DNA from: JALOOX01 sp964557955
GTDB lineage: Bacteria > Desulfobacterota > Syntrophobacteria > Syntrophobacterales > Syntrophobacteraceae
NCBI GenBank assembly: GCA_964557955.1
Contig: CAZLCS010000001.1
Span: 251,247-315,246, forward strand
Direction of reading: 5' to 3'
Length of the DNA stretch: 64,000 bases
Shown here: positions 17,725 to 25,919 of the stretch, piece by piece
Position numbering within the stretch: position 1 is the stretch's first letter
Layout of the letters: each line of letters opens with the position of its first letter
The notes under the pieces: generated by a model
Databases searched by the model: none
What the model saw: only the letters and a program-made list of their open reading frames with translations
Told to the model about the DNA's origin: nothing
Made by a program: the position numbers and the translations under genes

Positions 17725-18882
17725 TCAGGGAGCCAGCAGCTCCCACTTCCCGTCCTTGATCTGGACCATCACAAAGGCATCCTGTCCCAGTCCATTGTGG
17801 TCGGTGGCGGAAAAATTGAAAATCCCGCTGATGCCGACATGCCCGGATATCTTCTCCAGTGCCGCCCGGATCTTCTCCCTGTCGCCCCCCGAGCCCTTGA
17901 GGGCTTTGGCCAGAAGGTGCATGGCGTCGTAGGCGTAGCCACCAAAACCTGAAACGGGCATCTTGAATTGCTTCTCGAACTCCTCGATATAGCTCTTCAG
18001 AACAGGTTTCTGAGGGTCGGAATCCGGCAGCTGGTCGGCTACAAGGATCTTGCCCGTGGGCAGAATAATCCCTTCGGCGGCATCCTGTGCCAATTCAATG
18101 AATTTGGGCGAAGCAACCCCGTGGCTCTGGTACAAGGGGATTTTGATGGCCAACTGCTGAGCATTTCGGGCCACCACGGCCGGTCCGGGATTCGTCCCCC
18201 AGCAAATGATCGCATCCGGTTGGGCGGATCGGATCTTTGTCAACTGAGCCGTCATGTCGGTATCTTTTCCGCCGAAGGACTCCGCCTGGACCACTTCGAT
18301 CCCGAACTGGGCGGCCTGGCCGGTCAGCTGCTTCTTGCCGCTCTCGCCGAAGCTGTTTTCAACCGTCAGAATTCCGACTTTCTTGATGTTCTGCTTCTTC
18401 ATATGGCCGTAAATGGCCGCGACCGCCAGAACATCATTCTGCGCAGTCTTGAACACATAGGGCTTAACGGGCTCGGTAATCTCGATTCCGGCAGCGCAGC
18501 TGATGAGAGGGACCTTGTTGCTCTCCGCCAGTGGAACCAGGGGAAGCGTCGTCTGGGTCAGGCTGGGTCCAATGATGGCCAGCACCTTTTCGTTGCTGAT
18601 CAGCTCGTTGGCTCCCAAAACAGCCTTGTCCGGAATCCCCTCCGTGTCTCGGATCACCGCTTCCAGCTTGCGGCCGTCTATGCCTCCCTTGGCATTGATT
18701 TCGTCAATGGCCATCTGAAGACTCTTCTTCTCCGGATCCCCCAGGAAAGACGTGGGGCCGGTCACCGAAAAGAGCCCTCCAATCTTGTAGGTCTCTTCGG
18801 CAAAACAGCCGGGCAACGAGAAGCTCATGACGGCCGCGAGCTGCACCATCACCAGGGCCAAAACCTTCATTCTGCAATTCAT
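17725..18882 (-). CDS. livK: Periplasmic substrate-binding protein of the Liv-type importer
   Basis: Captures substrate and delivers it to LivHM. From the ATG at 18880-18882, which has an AGGGGG ribosome site, the product is 385 residues. Hydrophobic signal at about 5-28 ends FSLPGCFAEE; the LPGC could be a lipobox, making it a lipoprotein, or cleavage could follow FA. The type I periplasmic fold is shown by YKIGGLFSVTGPTSFLG, AIDEINAKGGIDGRKLE, AIIGPSLTQTTLPLVPLAE and FGGYAYDAMHLLAKAL. Substrate is not predictable, but the PaaK/ACT neighbours suggest an aromatic or branched compound. Confidence 0.92.
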   Translation of the reverse strand: MNCRMKVLALVMVQLAAVMSFSLPGCFAEETYKIGGLFSVTGPTSFLGDPEKKSLQMAIDEINAKGGIDGRKLEAVIRDTEGIPDKAVLGANELISNEKVLAIIGPSLTQTTLPLVPLAESNKVPLISCAAGIEITEPVKPYVFKTAQNDVLAVAAIYGHMKKQNIKKVGILTVENSFGESGKKQLTGQAAQFGIEVVQAESFGGKDTDMTAQLTKIRSAQPDAIICWGTNPGPAVVARNAQQLAIKIPLYQSHGVASPKFIELAQDAAEGIILPTGKILVADQLPDSDPQKPVLKSYIEEFEKQFKMPVSGFGGYAYDAMHLLAKALKGSGGDREKIRAALEKISGHVGISGIFNFSATDHNGLGQDAFVMVQIKDGKWELLAP

Positions 18883-19128
18883 AACTCTTCCCCCTTCCTG
18901 GTCAGTGGAAGCCGCCATCGAGAAAACCCGACCCAATCAAAACGATTTCTCACTCCCGCCCCAAAGCAGACGACCGGATGGGGCGAGAGCTCAACGAAGC
19001 TCGGGGGGATGATGAATCTTTCTGCACGGGGATGAGAAACCGCTTGCTCAGTACGGGGGCTCCATGCCGACTCCCGGCAACGCCCTCTTGGGACTCTCCT
19101 ACACACGTGGCCGACTGCAGTGGAACGA

Positions 19129-19560
19129 TCACATGGCATACAGCCTCTCACCCTCGATGACCGTCACTCCGTTGGCCTGCAGAACCTTCACCGCCTCATC
19201 CAGGTTGTCGAACCTGAAGATGATCACCGCGTTGCTTCCGCTCTGCTGCACAAAGGCGTACATATACTCCACATTCACATTGGCTCGGTTGAGGATGTCC
19301 AAAATCTTGTGCAAGCCGCCCGGACGGTCTTCCACCTCCACGGCGACCACATCGGTCTTGCCGACGGTGAACCCCTGTTGTTTCAGAGCCTCTTTGGCTC
19401 GTGCGTTATCGTTGACAATCAGGCGCAGGATGCCAAAATCCGACGTATCCGCCAGGGACAGGGCTCTGATGTTGATGCCTGCATCGGAGAGAATCCTCGC
19501 CACTTCGGCCAGGCGCCCCGCCTTGTTCTCAAGAAAAACCGAAATCTGTTCGACCCGCAT
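19129..19560 (-). CDS. Tandem ACT-domain protein
   Basis: Small cytoplasmic protein of 143 residues made of two ACT domains: first about 1-70 (VFLENKAGRLAEVARILSDA, then ADTSDFGILRLIV), second about 71-143 (VEVEDRPGGLHKILDILN, then NVEYMYAFVQ). ACT domains bind amino acids, usually at dimer interfaces. This form is very often encoded next to phenylacetate-CoA ligase in anaerobes, and here it lies 23 bases after paaK with a GGAGGAG ribosome site. Probable role: amino-acid sensing for the aromatic-acid pathway. That role is inferred from context only. Confidence 0.9.
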   Translation of the reverse strand: MRVEQISVFLENKAGRLAEVARILSDAGINIRALSLADTSDFGILRLIVNDNARAKEALKQQGFTVGKTDVVAVEVEDRPGGLHKILDILNRANVNVEYMYAFVQQSGSNAVIIFRFDNLDEAVKVLQANGVTVIEGERLYAM

Positions 19561-19583
19561 GTTCTCCTCCTGTCCGTCATGAA

Positions 19584-20885
19584 CTAAATCTTGCGGTTGT
19601 CGATCACCCTCTGGGCCTTCCCCTCGCTCCGCGCAATGGTCTTGGGCTCAACCAACTTGGTCTTCACGGAGACGCCGAGGTATTCTTTGATATTTTTAGA
19701 GATCTTCTTTTCAAGGCTTTGCAGCACCCGCACCTCATCCGAAAAGGCGTGCTCGCCCACCTCAACCAAAACCGTGAGCATGTCCAGGTTGCCCTCGCGG
19801 TCGACGATGAGCTGATAGTGAGGCTCCACCTCCTCGATTTCCATCAGGACACTCTCGATCTGCGACGGGAACACGTTGACTCCGCGAATGATCAGCATGT
19901 CATCGGTGCGTCCGCTCACCCGATTCATCCGTATATGCGTCCGTCCGCAGACACAGGGCTCCGGATTGAGCGAAGTGATGTCGCGGGTGCGGTAACGAAT
20001 GACCGGGAATGCTTCCTTGGTGAGCGATGTGAAAACGAGCTCTCCCGTCGAACCCGGAGGCAGCACCTCTCCCGTTTCGGGGTTGATGATCTCTGGGATG
20101 AAGTGGTCTTCAAACACATGGAGTCCCTTTTTAGCCTCGATGCACTCGATGGAGACCCCGGGCCCCATCACTTCGCTGAGGCCGTAAATGTCTATGGCGT
20201 CCAGGTGCAGCTTCTGTTCGATTTCGAGGCGCATCTGCTCGGACCAGGGTTCAGCTCCGAAAACCCCCGCTTTGAACCGCAGCTTCTGGAAGTCCACTCC
20301 CATTTCGGCCGCAACTTCAGCCAGATGCAGGGCGTATGAGGGCGTGCAGGTGAGAAGGGTCGGCCCGAAGTCCGCCATGATCATGATCTGTCTCTTGGTG
20401 TTGCCGCCCGAGATGGGTATGACCGACGCTCCCAATCGTTCGGCCCCGTAATGAACGCCCAAACCGCCGGTGAAAAGGCCGTATCCATAGGCGTTGTGGA
20501 TGATGTCTCCACGCGTGGCGCCGCCCGCTGCCAGTGCCCGCGCCATGAGCTCGGACCAGGTGGCAATATCCCGTGAGGTGTAGCCGACAACTGTGGGCTT
20601 GCCCGTTGTGCCCGATGAAGCATGGATACGCACCACATTGTCCATGGGAACTGCAAACATCCCGAAAGGGTAATTGTCTCGAAGATCCTGCTTGGTTGTG
20701 AATGGAATGCGGGCCAGATCATCCAGGCTCCTGATAGCCGCTGGCGCCAGGCCGACCTCGTCAAACTTCCTTCGATAGAAGGGCACTGTGGCATAGACTC
20801 GTTCAATAACAGCCTGCAGGCGCCGCAATTGTATGGCTTCCAGCGCCTCCCGAGGAAGTGTCTCGAACTCGACATTGAACATCAT
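19584..20885 (-). CDS. paaK: Phenylacetate--CoA ligase
   Basis: ATP-dependent activation of phenylacetate or a related aryl acid to its CoA thioester. 433 residues from the ATG at 20883-20885 (a second ATG follows at once). Intact motifs: P-loop SSGTTGKPT (90-98), IYGLSEVMGPGV, PPGSTGELVFTSLT, VIRYRTRD, RTDDMLIIRGVNVFPSQIE and the C-terminal ARSEGKAQRV with the catalytic Lys. I rejected a 37-residue N-terminal extension because it would translate through an intrinsic terminator. It heads the long unit with the ACT protein and Liv transporter. In anaerobes such clusters often include indolepyruvate ferredoxin oxidoreductase, absent from this window. Confidence 0.93.
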   Translation of the reverse strand: MMFNVEFETLPREALEAIQLRRLQAVIERVYATVPFYRRKFDEVGLAPAAIRSLDDLARIPFTTKQDLRDNYPFGMFAVPMDNVVRIHASSGTTGKPTVVGYTSRDIATWSELMARALAAGGATRGDIIHNAYGYGLFTGGLGVHYGAERLGASVIPISGGNTKRQIMIMADFGPTLLTCTPSYALHLAEVAAEMGVDFQKLRFKAGVFGAEPWSEQMRLEIEQKLHLDAIDIYGLSEVMGPGVSIECIEAKKGLHVFEDHFIPEIINPETGEVLPPGSTGELVFTSLTKEAFPVIRYRTRDITSLNPEPCVCGRTHIRMNRVSGRTDDMLIIRGVNVFPSQIESVLMEIEEVEPHYQLIVDREGNLDMLTVLVEVGEHAFSDEVRVLQSLEKKISKNIKEYLGVSVKTKLVEPKTIARSEGKAQRVIDNRKI

Positions 20886-20924
20886 GACCCCCAAAACCTC
20901 CCGATTCAAAAGCTGCTTCTGAGC

Positions 20925-20954
20925 AAAAAAAAAGCTGTGGGCGGAATCCACAGC
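20925..20954 (-). terminator. Intrinsic terminator in the paaK leader (possible attenuator)
   Basis: Minus strand: perfect 7-bp stem GCTGTGG/CCACAGC with loop ATTCCGC, followed at once by nine T. It ends 39 bases before the paaK ATG. It may end transcripts from the upstream TPR gene, or act as an attenuator of paaK transcripts begun at the promoter near 21150. Confidence 0.8.
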
Positions 20955-20965
20955 CTCAAAATCAC

Positions 20966-20999
20966 ACCATGGGCTCCACTCGTTCGGCCCCCCCATGGT
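20966..20999 (-). repeat. Perfect inverted repeat just upstream of the paaK-leader terminator
   Basis: Arms ACCATGGG and CCCATGGT (8 bp, exact) around an 18-base loop, 11 bases upstream of the terminator stem on the minus strand. It would form a second hairpin in the leader RNA. Confidence 0.65.
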
Positions 21000-21146
21000 T
21001 CAGTGCGCTCGCGCCTCAGCCTGGGCTGATTCAACATCCCATGAGCGGGCCACGAAAGGAGCAACCCGCCGAAAAGCGAAAGCCGCTGAAATATAAGAAA
21101 CTATTCACTAATGGATCCTCACAAATGGATTAGGTCAGGTGTCCGC

Positions 21147-21175
21147 TCAATAGCTAAATCTTGGAGCGGTGTCAA
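21147..21175 (-). promoter_or_regulatory. Candidate promoter upstream of paaK
   Basis: Minus strand: -35 box TTGACA (21170-21175) is a perfect match, spacer 17 bases, -10 box TATTGA (21147-21152) is a partial match. It lies downstream of the TPR gene stop and would give a paaK leader of about 250 nt containing the hairpin and terminator. Confidence 0.5.
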
Positions 21176-21225
21176 GGGATTTGTCTTGACAGGAAATGGC
21201 TTCAAGCTCTGCCGCCCGGCCAGTG

Positions 21226-22029
21226 TCAAGATCCTTGCGATGCTGCGGCCCTGAGGCCGGCCAGCTGATCTTCCAGAAGCTGATTCGCTGGATAATCACC
21301 AACGGCCTTAATGGAAAGCTCAAGGTGCTCTATGGCCCTGGGATACTCTTTTTTGTCGCCGTAGAGGCTTGCCAGGACCCAGTTCAGCTCCCTTTCGGAA
21401 ACCAGGGACAGTCCACCCTGCATGGCATTCCACTGGCCTATTGCCTGATCAATTCTGCCCAAAGCCTGCAACGTTACCGCAGTCTGGTAATGGGCCATGT
21501 TCCTCAGGATAGGATCCGACGTTCCATCCAGAACCTTCTGATTCTGGGCCAGAGCATCCTCATGGCGCCGCAAGCGGTAGAAGACTCGTGCCAGATCCAG
21601 TCGTGCCAGCAACGCCGCCACCCTTCCATCATACTCCTGGATGAACTTCTCAAGGTCGGGGATCAGCTGTTCCATGCTCTGGTCGTCAGCGGTGCTGAAG
21701 TCCTTGGGCCACTGCCGCATCAACTGCGCATAACTCGCCTGAGCCCGCGATTCCTGGCCCTTCAAATAGCTTTGCACTCCAAGTGCCAGCAAAAAGATGA
21801 CGAAAACGCCGGCGGCGAACCCTCCGATCAGATTCCGATTCTCCTCGATCCACTCACGGAGCTGACCGATCAAGCCCTGGTCTGCCTGGACTGGCTGAAC
21901 CGATTGCTTAGCTGTCTTCACTCTGGGAGGCGCCAATGCTTTCACTCCTGCTTTGTCATGACTGGCAGGCCGGTTGAGAGAATGCGAGGTGGCAAGCACC
22001 CTTCCAACGTCAGTCCCGGGCAGTCCCAA
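21226..22029 (-). CDS. Membrane-anchored TPR-like protein (YfgM-like)
   Basis: 267-residue product with a basic N-terminal cytoplasmic part, one membrane helix (about 67-89, LIGGFAAGVFVIFLLALG) and a helical C-terminal domain with TPR-like repeats such as ARVFYRLRRHEDALAQ, AVTLQALGRIDQAIGQW and LASLYGDKKEYPRAIEHLELSI. The layout resembles YfgM-type proteins linked to outer-membrane or periplasmic protein quality control; that link is inference. The start is uncertain: the frame opens with a TTG inside the preceding gene and has no ATG before the membrane segment. Confidence 0.7.
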   Translation of the reverse strand: MGLPGTDVGRVLATSHSLNRPASHDKAGVKALAPPRVKTAKQSVQPVQADQGLIGQLREWIEENRNLIGGFAAGVFVIFLLALGVQSYLKGQESRAQASYAQLMRQWPKDFSTADDQSMEQLIPDLEKFIQEYDGRVAALLARLDLARVFYRLRRHEDALAQNQKVLDGTSDPILRNMAHYQTAVTLQALGRIDQAIGQWNAMQGGLSLVSERELNWVLASLYGDKKEYPRAIEHLELSIKAVGDYPANQLLEDQLAGLRAAASQGS

Positions 22030-22537
22030 GGTCTCGATCGCAGACGCTCTGACCGTACCGCTCGATCACTCTCTCCACGATGGAAGTGGTCGAGCATTGG
22101 GGAGTCAAAGGAATCCTCGCGACCCGTCCCCCTCTCTGCTTGACCACGTCAGCACCCACGATCTGATCTTCGGGCCAATCGGCTCCTTTCACCAGGATGT
22201 CGGGCTGGATCATCTCAATCAAAGGCAGGGGATCCGGAGTGTCGAAGATGACGGCGAAATCCACACACTGGAGCCCTGCCAACAGCTCACTCCTCTCTTC
22301 TTCCCCCTGGATGGGGCGGAGATGCCCCTTGATCTTTCGTACGGACGAGTCGCTGTTGACACCCACAATGAGCACATCGCCCAATGCGCGCGCATCCTCC
22401 AGATAACGGAGATGACCCAGGTGCAGCAGATCGAAGCAGCCATTGGTGAATACCACCCGCACCGGTTGTCCGTCGCGCAGCAGGCGGCATATTGCAGCCA
22501 CCTCCGCCGCCGATTTGATTTTGTCCCGGGCTCTCAT
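22010..22537 (-). CDS. hldE: D-glycero-beta-D-manno-heptose 1-phosphate adenylyltransferase (stand-alone)
   Basis: Forms ADP-heptose for the LPS inner core. The 175-residue protein is a cytidylyltransferase-like nucleotidyltransferase: VVFTNGCFDLLHLGHLRYLE with the HxGH box at 39-42, VGVNSDSSVRKIKG, and the ISTTSI-like site as CSTTSIVERV. It matches the C-terminal half of the fused E. coli HldE; the kinase half is not here, so it is a separate RfaE2-type enzyme. Its ATG overlaps the stop of the upstream gene (ATGA) and its end overlaps the TPR gene. A glycerol-3-phosphate cytidylyltransferase is less likely given the IVKGADW-like stretch. Confidence 0.88.
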   Translation of the reverse strand: MRARDKIKSAAEVAAICRLLRDGQPVRVVFTNGCFDLLHLGHLRYLEDARALGDVLIVGVNSDSSVRKIKGHLRPIQGEEERSELLAGLQCVDFAVIFDTPDPLPLIEMIQPDILVKGADWPEDQIVGADVVKQRGGRVARIPLTPQCSTTSIVERVIERYGQSVCDRDLGTARD

Positions 22538-23019
22538 TGAATGTAGCTGGATCTGCCCGGTTCGGCCGGCGCACCGAGTATCTCTGTTTCCAGTCTCAGA
22601 AGCTCCTGGTCGCTCATGTGGGGGTGGAGCTCAATGGCCTCCGCGTCGAGGGCATCGATCAGTCCCTCACGGTACATTCGCACCCAGAAAAGCAGGCTCT
22701 CACGGTTGGGGCCCTTAACCAATATGAAGCCGGGATCTTCTACGAAAAGGTCGCCCTTGAATATGCTTCTGAGCCATTGAAGCGCCGCTCGGCCGGTGCC
22801 CTTTCTCTTAAGGCCAAGCACTTCGAGGTGATAAAGGGTGATCTGTTTTGTTCCTTCACTGGATAGAGAAATGCTGATCTCGCCTCTACAGCAGTCCGCC
22901 TTTTCGAATGCCAGTGTTTCCATGGGGCCGAAGCCCTTGAGGATCGTCAACAATTCCTTGACGGAAAGGCTACCGTAAGCAGCTCTCCACACGGCTCCCT
23001 TCCATTCGATTTCTGCCAC
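22534..23019 (-). CDS. Uncharacterised 161-residue protein, GNAT-like features
   Basis: I do not recognise a named family. It starts with GTG at 23017-23019 behind a doubled GGAG ribosome site and ends in an ATGA overlap with the heptose-phosphate adenylyltransferase. Soluble, no membrane segment. The central part (YHLEVLGLKRKGTGRAALQW then LFVEDPG and LLFWVRMYREGLIDAL) resembles the acetyl-CoA-binding arm of some GNAT acetyltransferases, where a basic G-rich turn binds the pyrophosphate. Tight coupling to hldE suggests a shared context but not a function. Confidence 0.75.
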   Translation of the reverse strand: MAEIEWKGAVWRAAYGSLSVKELLTILKGFGPMETLAFEKADCCRGEISISLSSEGTKQITLYHLEVLGLKRKGTGRAALQWLRSIFKGDLFVEDPGFILVKGPNRESLLFWVRMYREGLIDALDAEAIELHPHMSDQELLRLETEILGAPAEPGRSSYIQ

Positions 23020-23239
23020 TTACTCCATCTCCATTCGTTCTCGTCATTTTTGGGGAAGACTTTTTGACTTTGGTGGTACAAGCGATCTTCTTCCTGGCTT
23101 CTCCGACGGCATAATGCAAATCTCGCTCCCAAAAGGGGCTCGGCGAGAGAATATCTGGTTCCCCGTCTCTCAGTCGAATGCGGAAGGAACTCAAAGGCGG
23201 TCTCTTTTGAGAGCAGTCCCTGCTCTCGAACAAGACCAC

Positions 23240-23440
23240 TCAATACCGTTGACCTTTTCCAAGGACAATCGGATAAATGCCCATTGAATCCAGGTCCGGG
23301 CATAATTCATAAACCTTTGCCTTCACGCTTTCTCGAGTGACTGCTTTCTCCATGTATATATCCCAATGGGGCAGGAGGTTGAATGCCACAGAGAAACACC
23401 GATTGTCTCGGTCAAACGTTTTGTGAAGGGACTCAACCAT
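23240..23440 (-). CDS. Possible 66-residue protein overlapping the trmL end
   Basis: A short frame starts at an ATG 5 bases before the trmL stop (23433) and runs 66 codons. Its composition looks protein-like (VTRESVKAKVYELCPDLDS, GIYPIVLGKG), but there is no ribosome site and I know no family. The 220 bases beyond it to the GNAT-like gene show nothing convincing. Treat as tentative. Confidence 0.3.
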   Translation of the reverse strand: MVESLHKTFDRDNRCFSVAFNLLPHWDIYMEKAVTRESVKAKVYELCPDLDSMGIYPIVLGKGQRY

Positions 23441-23939
23441 CCACAGGAAAGCGCGGGAGTAGATTGTATCGTCTAGCCATCGTCTGGCGTATGGCCTCAA
23501 AAAGAGCCACACCGACCGTCGTCGCCAGGTTGAGGCTTCGCACTCTGGATCGATCTATGGGAATCTTGACCACGGCCTCTCCTGCTTCATTCAAGAGCGA
23601 TGAAGGCAAACCGTTCGTTTCGGACCCGAAAAAAAGCCAATCGCCCGGCTCAAAACGAAAATCGAAAAGAGACCTGCGGGCATGCGTCGAAAAAAGAACG
23701 CATCGACCAGGCGGCAGCATCCTGCGAAGGCTCTCCAAATCGCTGTGAACCCTCATGGTGACCGAAGGCCAGTAATCCAGACCGGCCCGCTTCAAATGAC
23801 GATCGGTCAATCTAAACCCCAAAGGCTCTACGAGGTGGAGCGGGGTGTGGGTTGCCGCACACGTTCTGGCGATGTTTCCTGTATTCTGGGGAATCTCCGG
23901 CCGGTAGAGAACCACCTGAAACGATGATCCATCCAACAC
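23433..23939 (-). CDS. trmL: tRNA (cytidine/uridine(34)-2'-O)-methyltransferase TrmL
   Basis: SPOUT-class enzyme that methylates the ribose of the wobble nucleotide of tRNA-Leu. Family motifs are complete: VVLYRPEIPQNTGNIARTCA at the N-terminus, LHLVEPLGF, LFFGSETNGLP (SAM-binding knot) and IPIDRSRVRSLNLATTVGVALFEA. Family proteins begin a few residues before VVLYRPEIP, so I placed the start at the GTG at 23937-23939 (168 residues). No clear ribosome site supports it. An ATG 87 bases upstream is in frame but lies inside the DUF1566 gene. Confidence 0.87.
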   Translation of the reverse strand: MLDGSSFQVVLYRPEIPQNTGNIARTCAATHTPLHLVEPLGFRLTDRHLKRAGLDYWPSVTMRVHSDLESLRRMLPPGRCVLFSTHARRSLFDFRFEPGDWLFFGSETNGLPSSLLNEAGEAVVKIPIDRSRVRSLNLATTVGVALFEAIRQTMARRYNLLPRFPVDG

Positions 23940-23985
23940 CCATGGTGCATGTGGAGATTCTTCATGAGTTGAACCGGCGCCCCTC

Positions 23986-24372
23986 TCATTGCTGGGTGCG
24001 CACGGCCCGGATGTAATGATTGGCATAGTTTTCTTCGATGATGTAAACATCACCATAATAGAAATCAACATAACAGGCCTTGTGGTGGCCAGCTTCCGTT
24101 GAAGTCCAGCAATTCCGCTGGCTGCTGAAAAGCGGATCAATGTAGAGTCCGCTGTTGCGATCCTCTTCGGGAAGAATGAGCGTGGCGAGCTCCTCCCTGG
24201 TAGGATATCGCCAATCGTCAAAGCCTGCGAACTTGGATTCGTTCAACTTTTCAATATACCCGAAGCCATCCTTCCAGACCATAGGCTCTTCGGATGCTTT
24301 ACGCTGCCACGCCAGACCGTTCTGACGATCCAGAACCACAACTTCTCCTTTTACCACAAAACGATCTTCCAT
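23986..24372 (-). CDS. DUF1566 (Lcl-like) domain protein
   Basis: 128-residue protein with the pattern of DUF1566: NGLAWQRKASEEPMVWKDGF, then FAGFDDWRYPTREELATLI, YIDPLFSSQRNCWTSTE and the end YIRAVRTQ. The domain has a C-type-lectin-related fold and often occurs in secreted proteins, yet there is no signal peptide here, so a cytoplasmic form seems likely. A very strong ribosome site (AAGGAGGT) precedes the ATG. It ends 46 bases before the proposed trmL start. Function unknown. Confidence 0.85.
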   Translation of the reverse strand: MEDRFVVKGEVVVLDRQNGLAWQRKASEEPMVWKDGFGYIEKLNESKFAGFDDWRYPTREELATLILPEEDRNSGLYIDPLFSSQRNCWTSTEAGHHKACYVDFYYGDVYIIEENYANHYIRAVRTQQ

Positions 24373-24800
24373 TGCACCTCCTTTGCCACAGGATGGCGAA
24401 TTGCCGCAATGTCAAAAGTCGAGACCCGGTTTGCACAGTGCACTTCACACCTCACAAGATCTGGATGTTTAGCACAGAATTTCCGAGAAACGAACATGAA
24501 AATGGAAAGGGAGGAGGGATGTTTGTGCAATGTTTCTCTAACGTCCGAGGGGACCGTCCCCATGGCGAGGAGCCAGAGAAGGTCGGCTGAAGCTGTTCTG
24601 GCAATCGCTTTGGGGGGGTATCACCCTGATTCAGAGATCCTGTGGACGTGAAAGGAGGCACATTATCATTTGCAGAACGCCGAGACCGACAACGGCGCTT
24701 CGCTCTCTTGGGGCCTGTGCCGGGACGCAGAGCCTTCAGATGTCCGTTTCGACCATTCCCGGCGCCAGGCACAGGCCGCTTCGACGGCGCCCTTTTCCAG
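24373..24800. other. 428-base region without a convincing gene
   Basis: It lies between the DUF1566 start and the end of the exporter unit, both on the minus strand, so it should hold the exporter terminator and the DUF1566 promoter. A TTGACA at about 24406-24411 (minus strand) has no good -10 partner. I see no RNA gene and no repeat I could name. Confidence 0.5.
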
Positions 24801-25916
24801 TCAGCTCAGGCGATGGCGAAACATCCACACAGCCACCGAGAGGGTAATCAAGGCGATAAGGGTCAACGGCCAGAGATCGGGGGAAATGTCCTGGAGCGAA
24901 GCGCCCTCCAGAAACACTCGGTGCACGATGGAGATTGCATATCGCAGCGGGTTGAGAAGAGTGATCATCTGCACCTCCCGAGGCATGTTGGAGATGGGAG
25001 TGCTCAGACCCGAAAGCAGGGCGAAGGGCATGATGGTCAGAAAACTCCCCAGCAGGGCCTGCTGCATGGTGGCTGCCACCGAAGAGATCATCAGCCCCAC
25101 ACCCACCGCGGCGATCAGAAATACAAGCACTCCCAGGTAAAGAGTCCAGAGCGAACCCTGAAAGGGGATATCGAACCAATACAGGGCAACGCAGAGGACA
25201 AGGGTCGTCTGGATGAGACCAATGAGAATGCTGGGAATACTTTTGCCGACCATGATCTCCGAGGGACGCAGAGGAGTGACCAGCAGTTGATCGAAAGTTC
25301 CCTGTTCGCGCTCGCGGGCCACCGACATGGCCGTGAGAATGACCATTTGAACCAGGGTGAGCATTCCAATGAGGCCTGGAATCATGAACCAGCGGGTTTC
25401 GATGTTCGGGTTGTACCAGGCCCTCGGGACCGCCTGCACGAGTGCCGATCTACCACCCAGGTTCTGCCGCCAGGCATCGTTGAACCTTTCCGCTATGGCT
25501 CCGATATAGCTCAGAGCGGTCCCGGCCGTGTTGGAGTTGCGCCCATCGGCGATAACCTGGACATCTGCCGACAGGCCTCCAAGGAGCCGCTTCTCAAAAT
25601 CCGGACCAATTTGAATCACGATGAGAGCCCGTTTGCTGTCGATCAGGGACCTGATCTGGCTCTGATTCAGCAGAGTGGCTACACGTCTGAAAGTCCCCGA
25701 CCCGTCCAACTCGCTCAGAAACTGCCTCGAAGCCCCGCTGTTGTCCTGATCATAGACGGCATAGTTCACGCTGTTCAGATCGTAGGTTGCAGCGTACCCG
25801 AAAATCAGAGTCTGCAGAAGGGGAGGGACCAGCAGGGCGAAGCGGCTCCTTGGATCCTTGAGGATGGCCAGGAGCTCTTTCCAGATGAGTGCTCTGATGC
25901 GGCGGCATGCATCCAT
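24801..25916 (-). CDS. ABC-2 type exporter permease (YhhJ/YbhR type), second copy
   Basis: 371-residue inner-membrane permease with one N-terminal helix (LVPPLLQTLIFGYAATYD), a large periplasmic segment of about 120 residues and five C-terminal helices. The cytoplasmic motif REREQGTFDQLLVTPLRPSEI is diagnostic of ABC-2 permeases. It follows a paralogous permease by 3 bases. The two probably form a heterodimer driven by the double ATPase, with the HlyD protein as periplasmic adaptor. Substrate unknown; drugs, or other hydrophobic compounds, are usual for this set. Confidence 0.92.
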   Translation of the reverse strand: MDACRRIRALIWKELLAILKDPRSRFALLVPPLLQTLIFGYAATYDLNSVNYAVYDQDNSGASRQFLSELDGSGTFRRVATLLNQSQIRSLIDSKRALIVIQIGPDFEKRLLGGLSADVQVIADGRNSNTAGTALSYIGAIAERFNDAWRQNLGGRSALVQAVPRAWYNPNIETRWFMIPGLIGMLTLVQMVILTAMSVAREREQGTFDQLLVTPLRPSEIMVGKSIPSILIGLIQTTLVLCVALYWFDIPFQGSLWTLYLGVLVFLIAAVGVGLMISSVAATMQQALLGSFLTIMPFALLSGLSTPISNMPREVQMITLLNPLRYAISIVHRVFLEGASLQDISPDLWPLTLIALITLSVAVWMFRHRLS

Positions 25917-25919
25917 GTC

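Noticed and set aside
20886..20996. 37-residue extension of PaaK, or an aromatic-rich leader peptide
   Set aside because: Its FFF comes from the T-run of a terminator, and it is in frame with paaK without a stop, so it is neither a normal leader peptide nor a likely N-terminus.
23041..23239. Minus-strand frames of 89 and 118 codons downstream of trmL
   Set aside because: Low-complexity, no ribosome site, and one frame runs into the GNAT-like gene in another phase.
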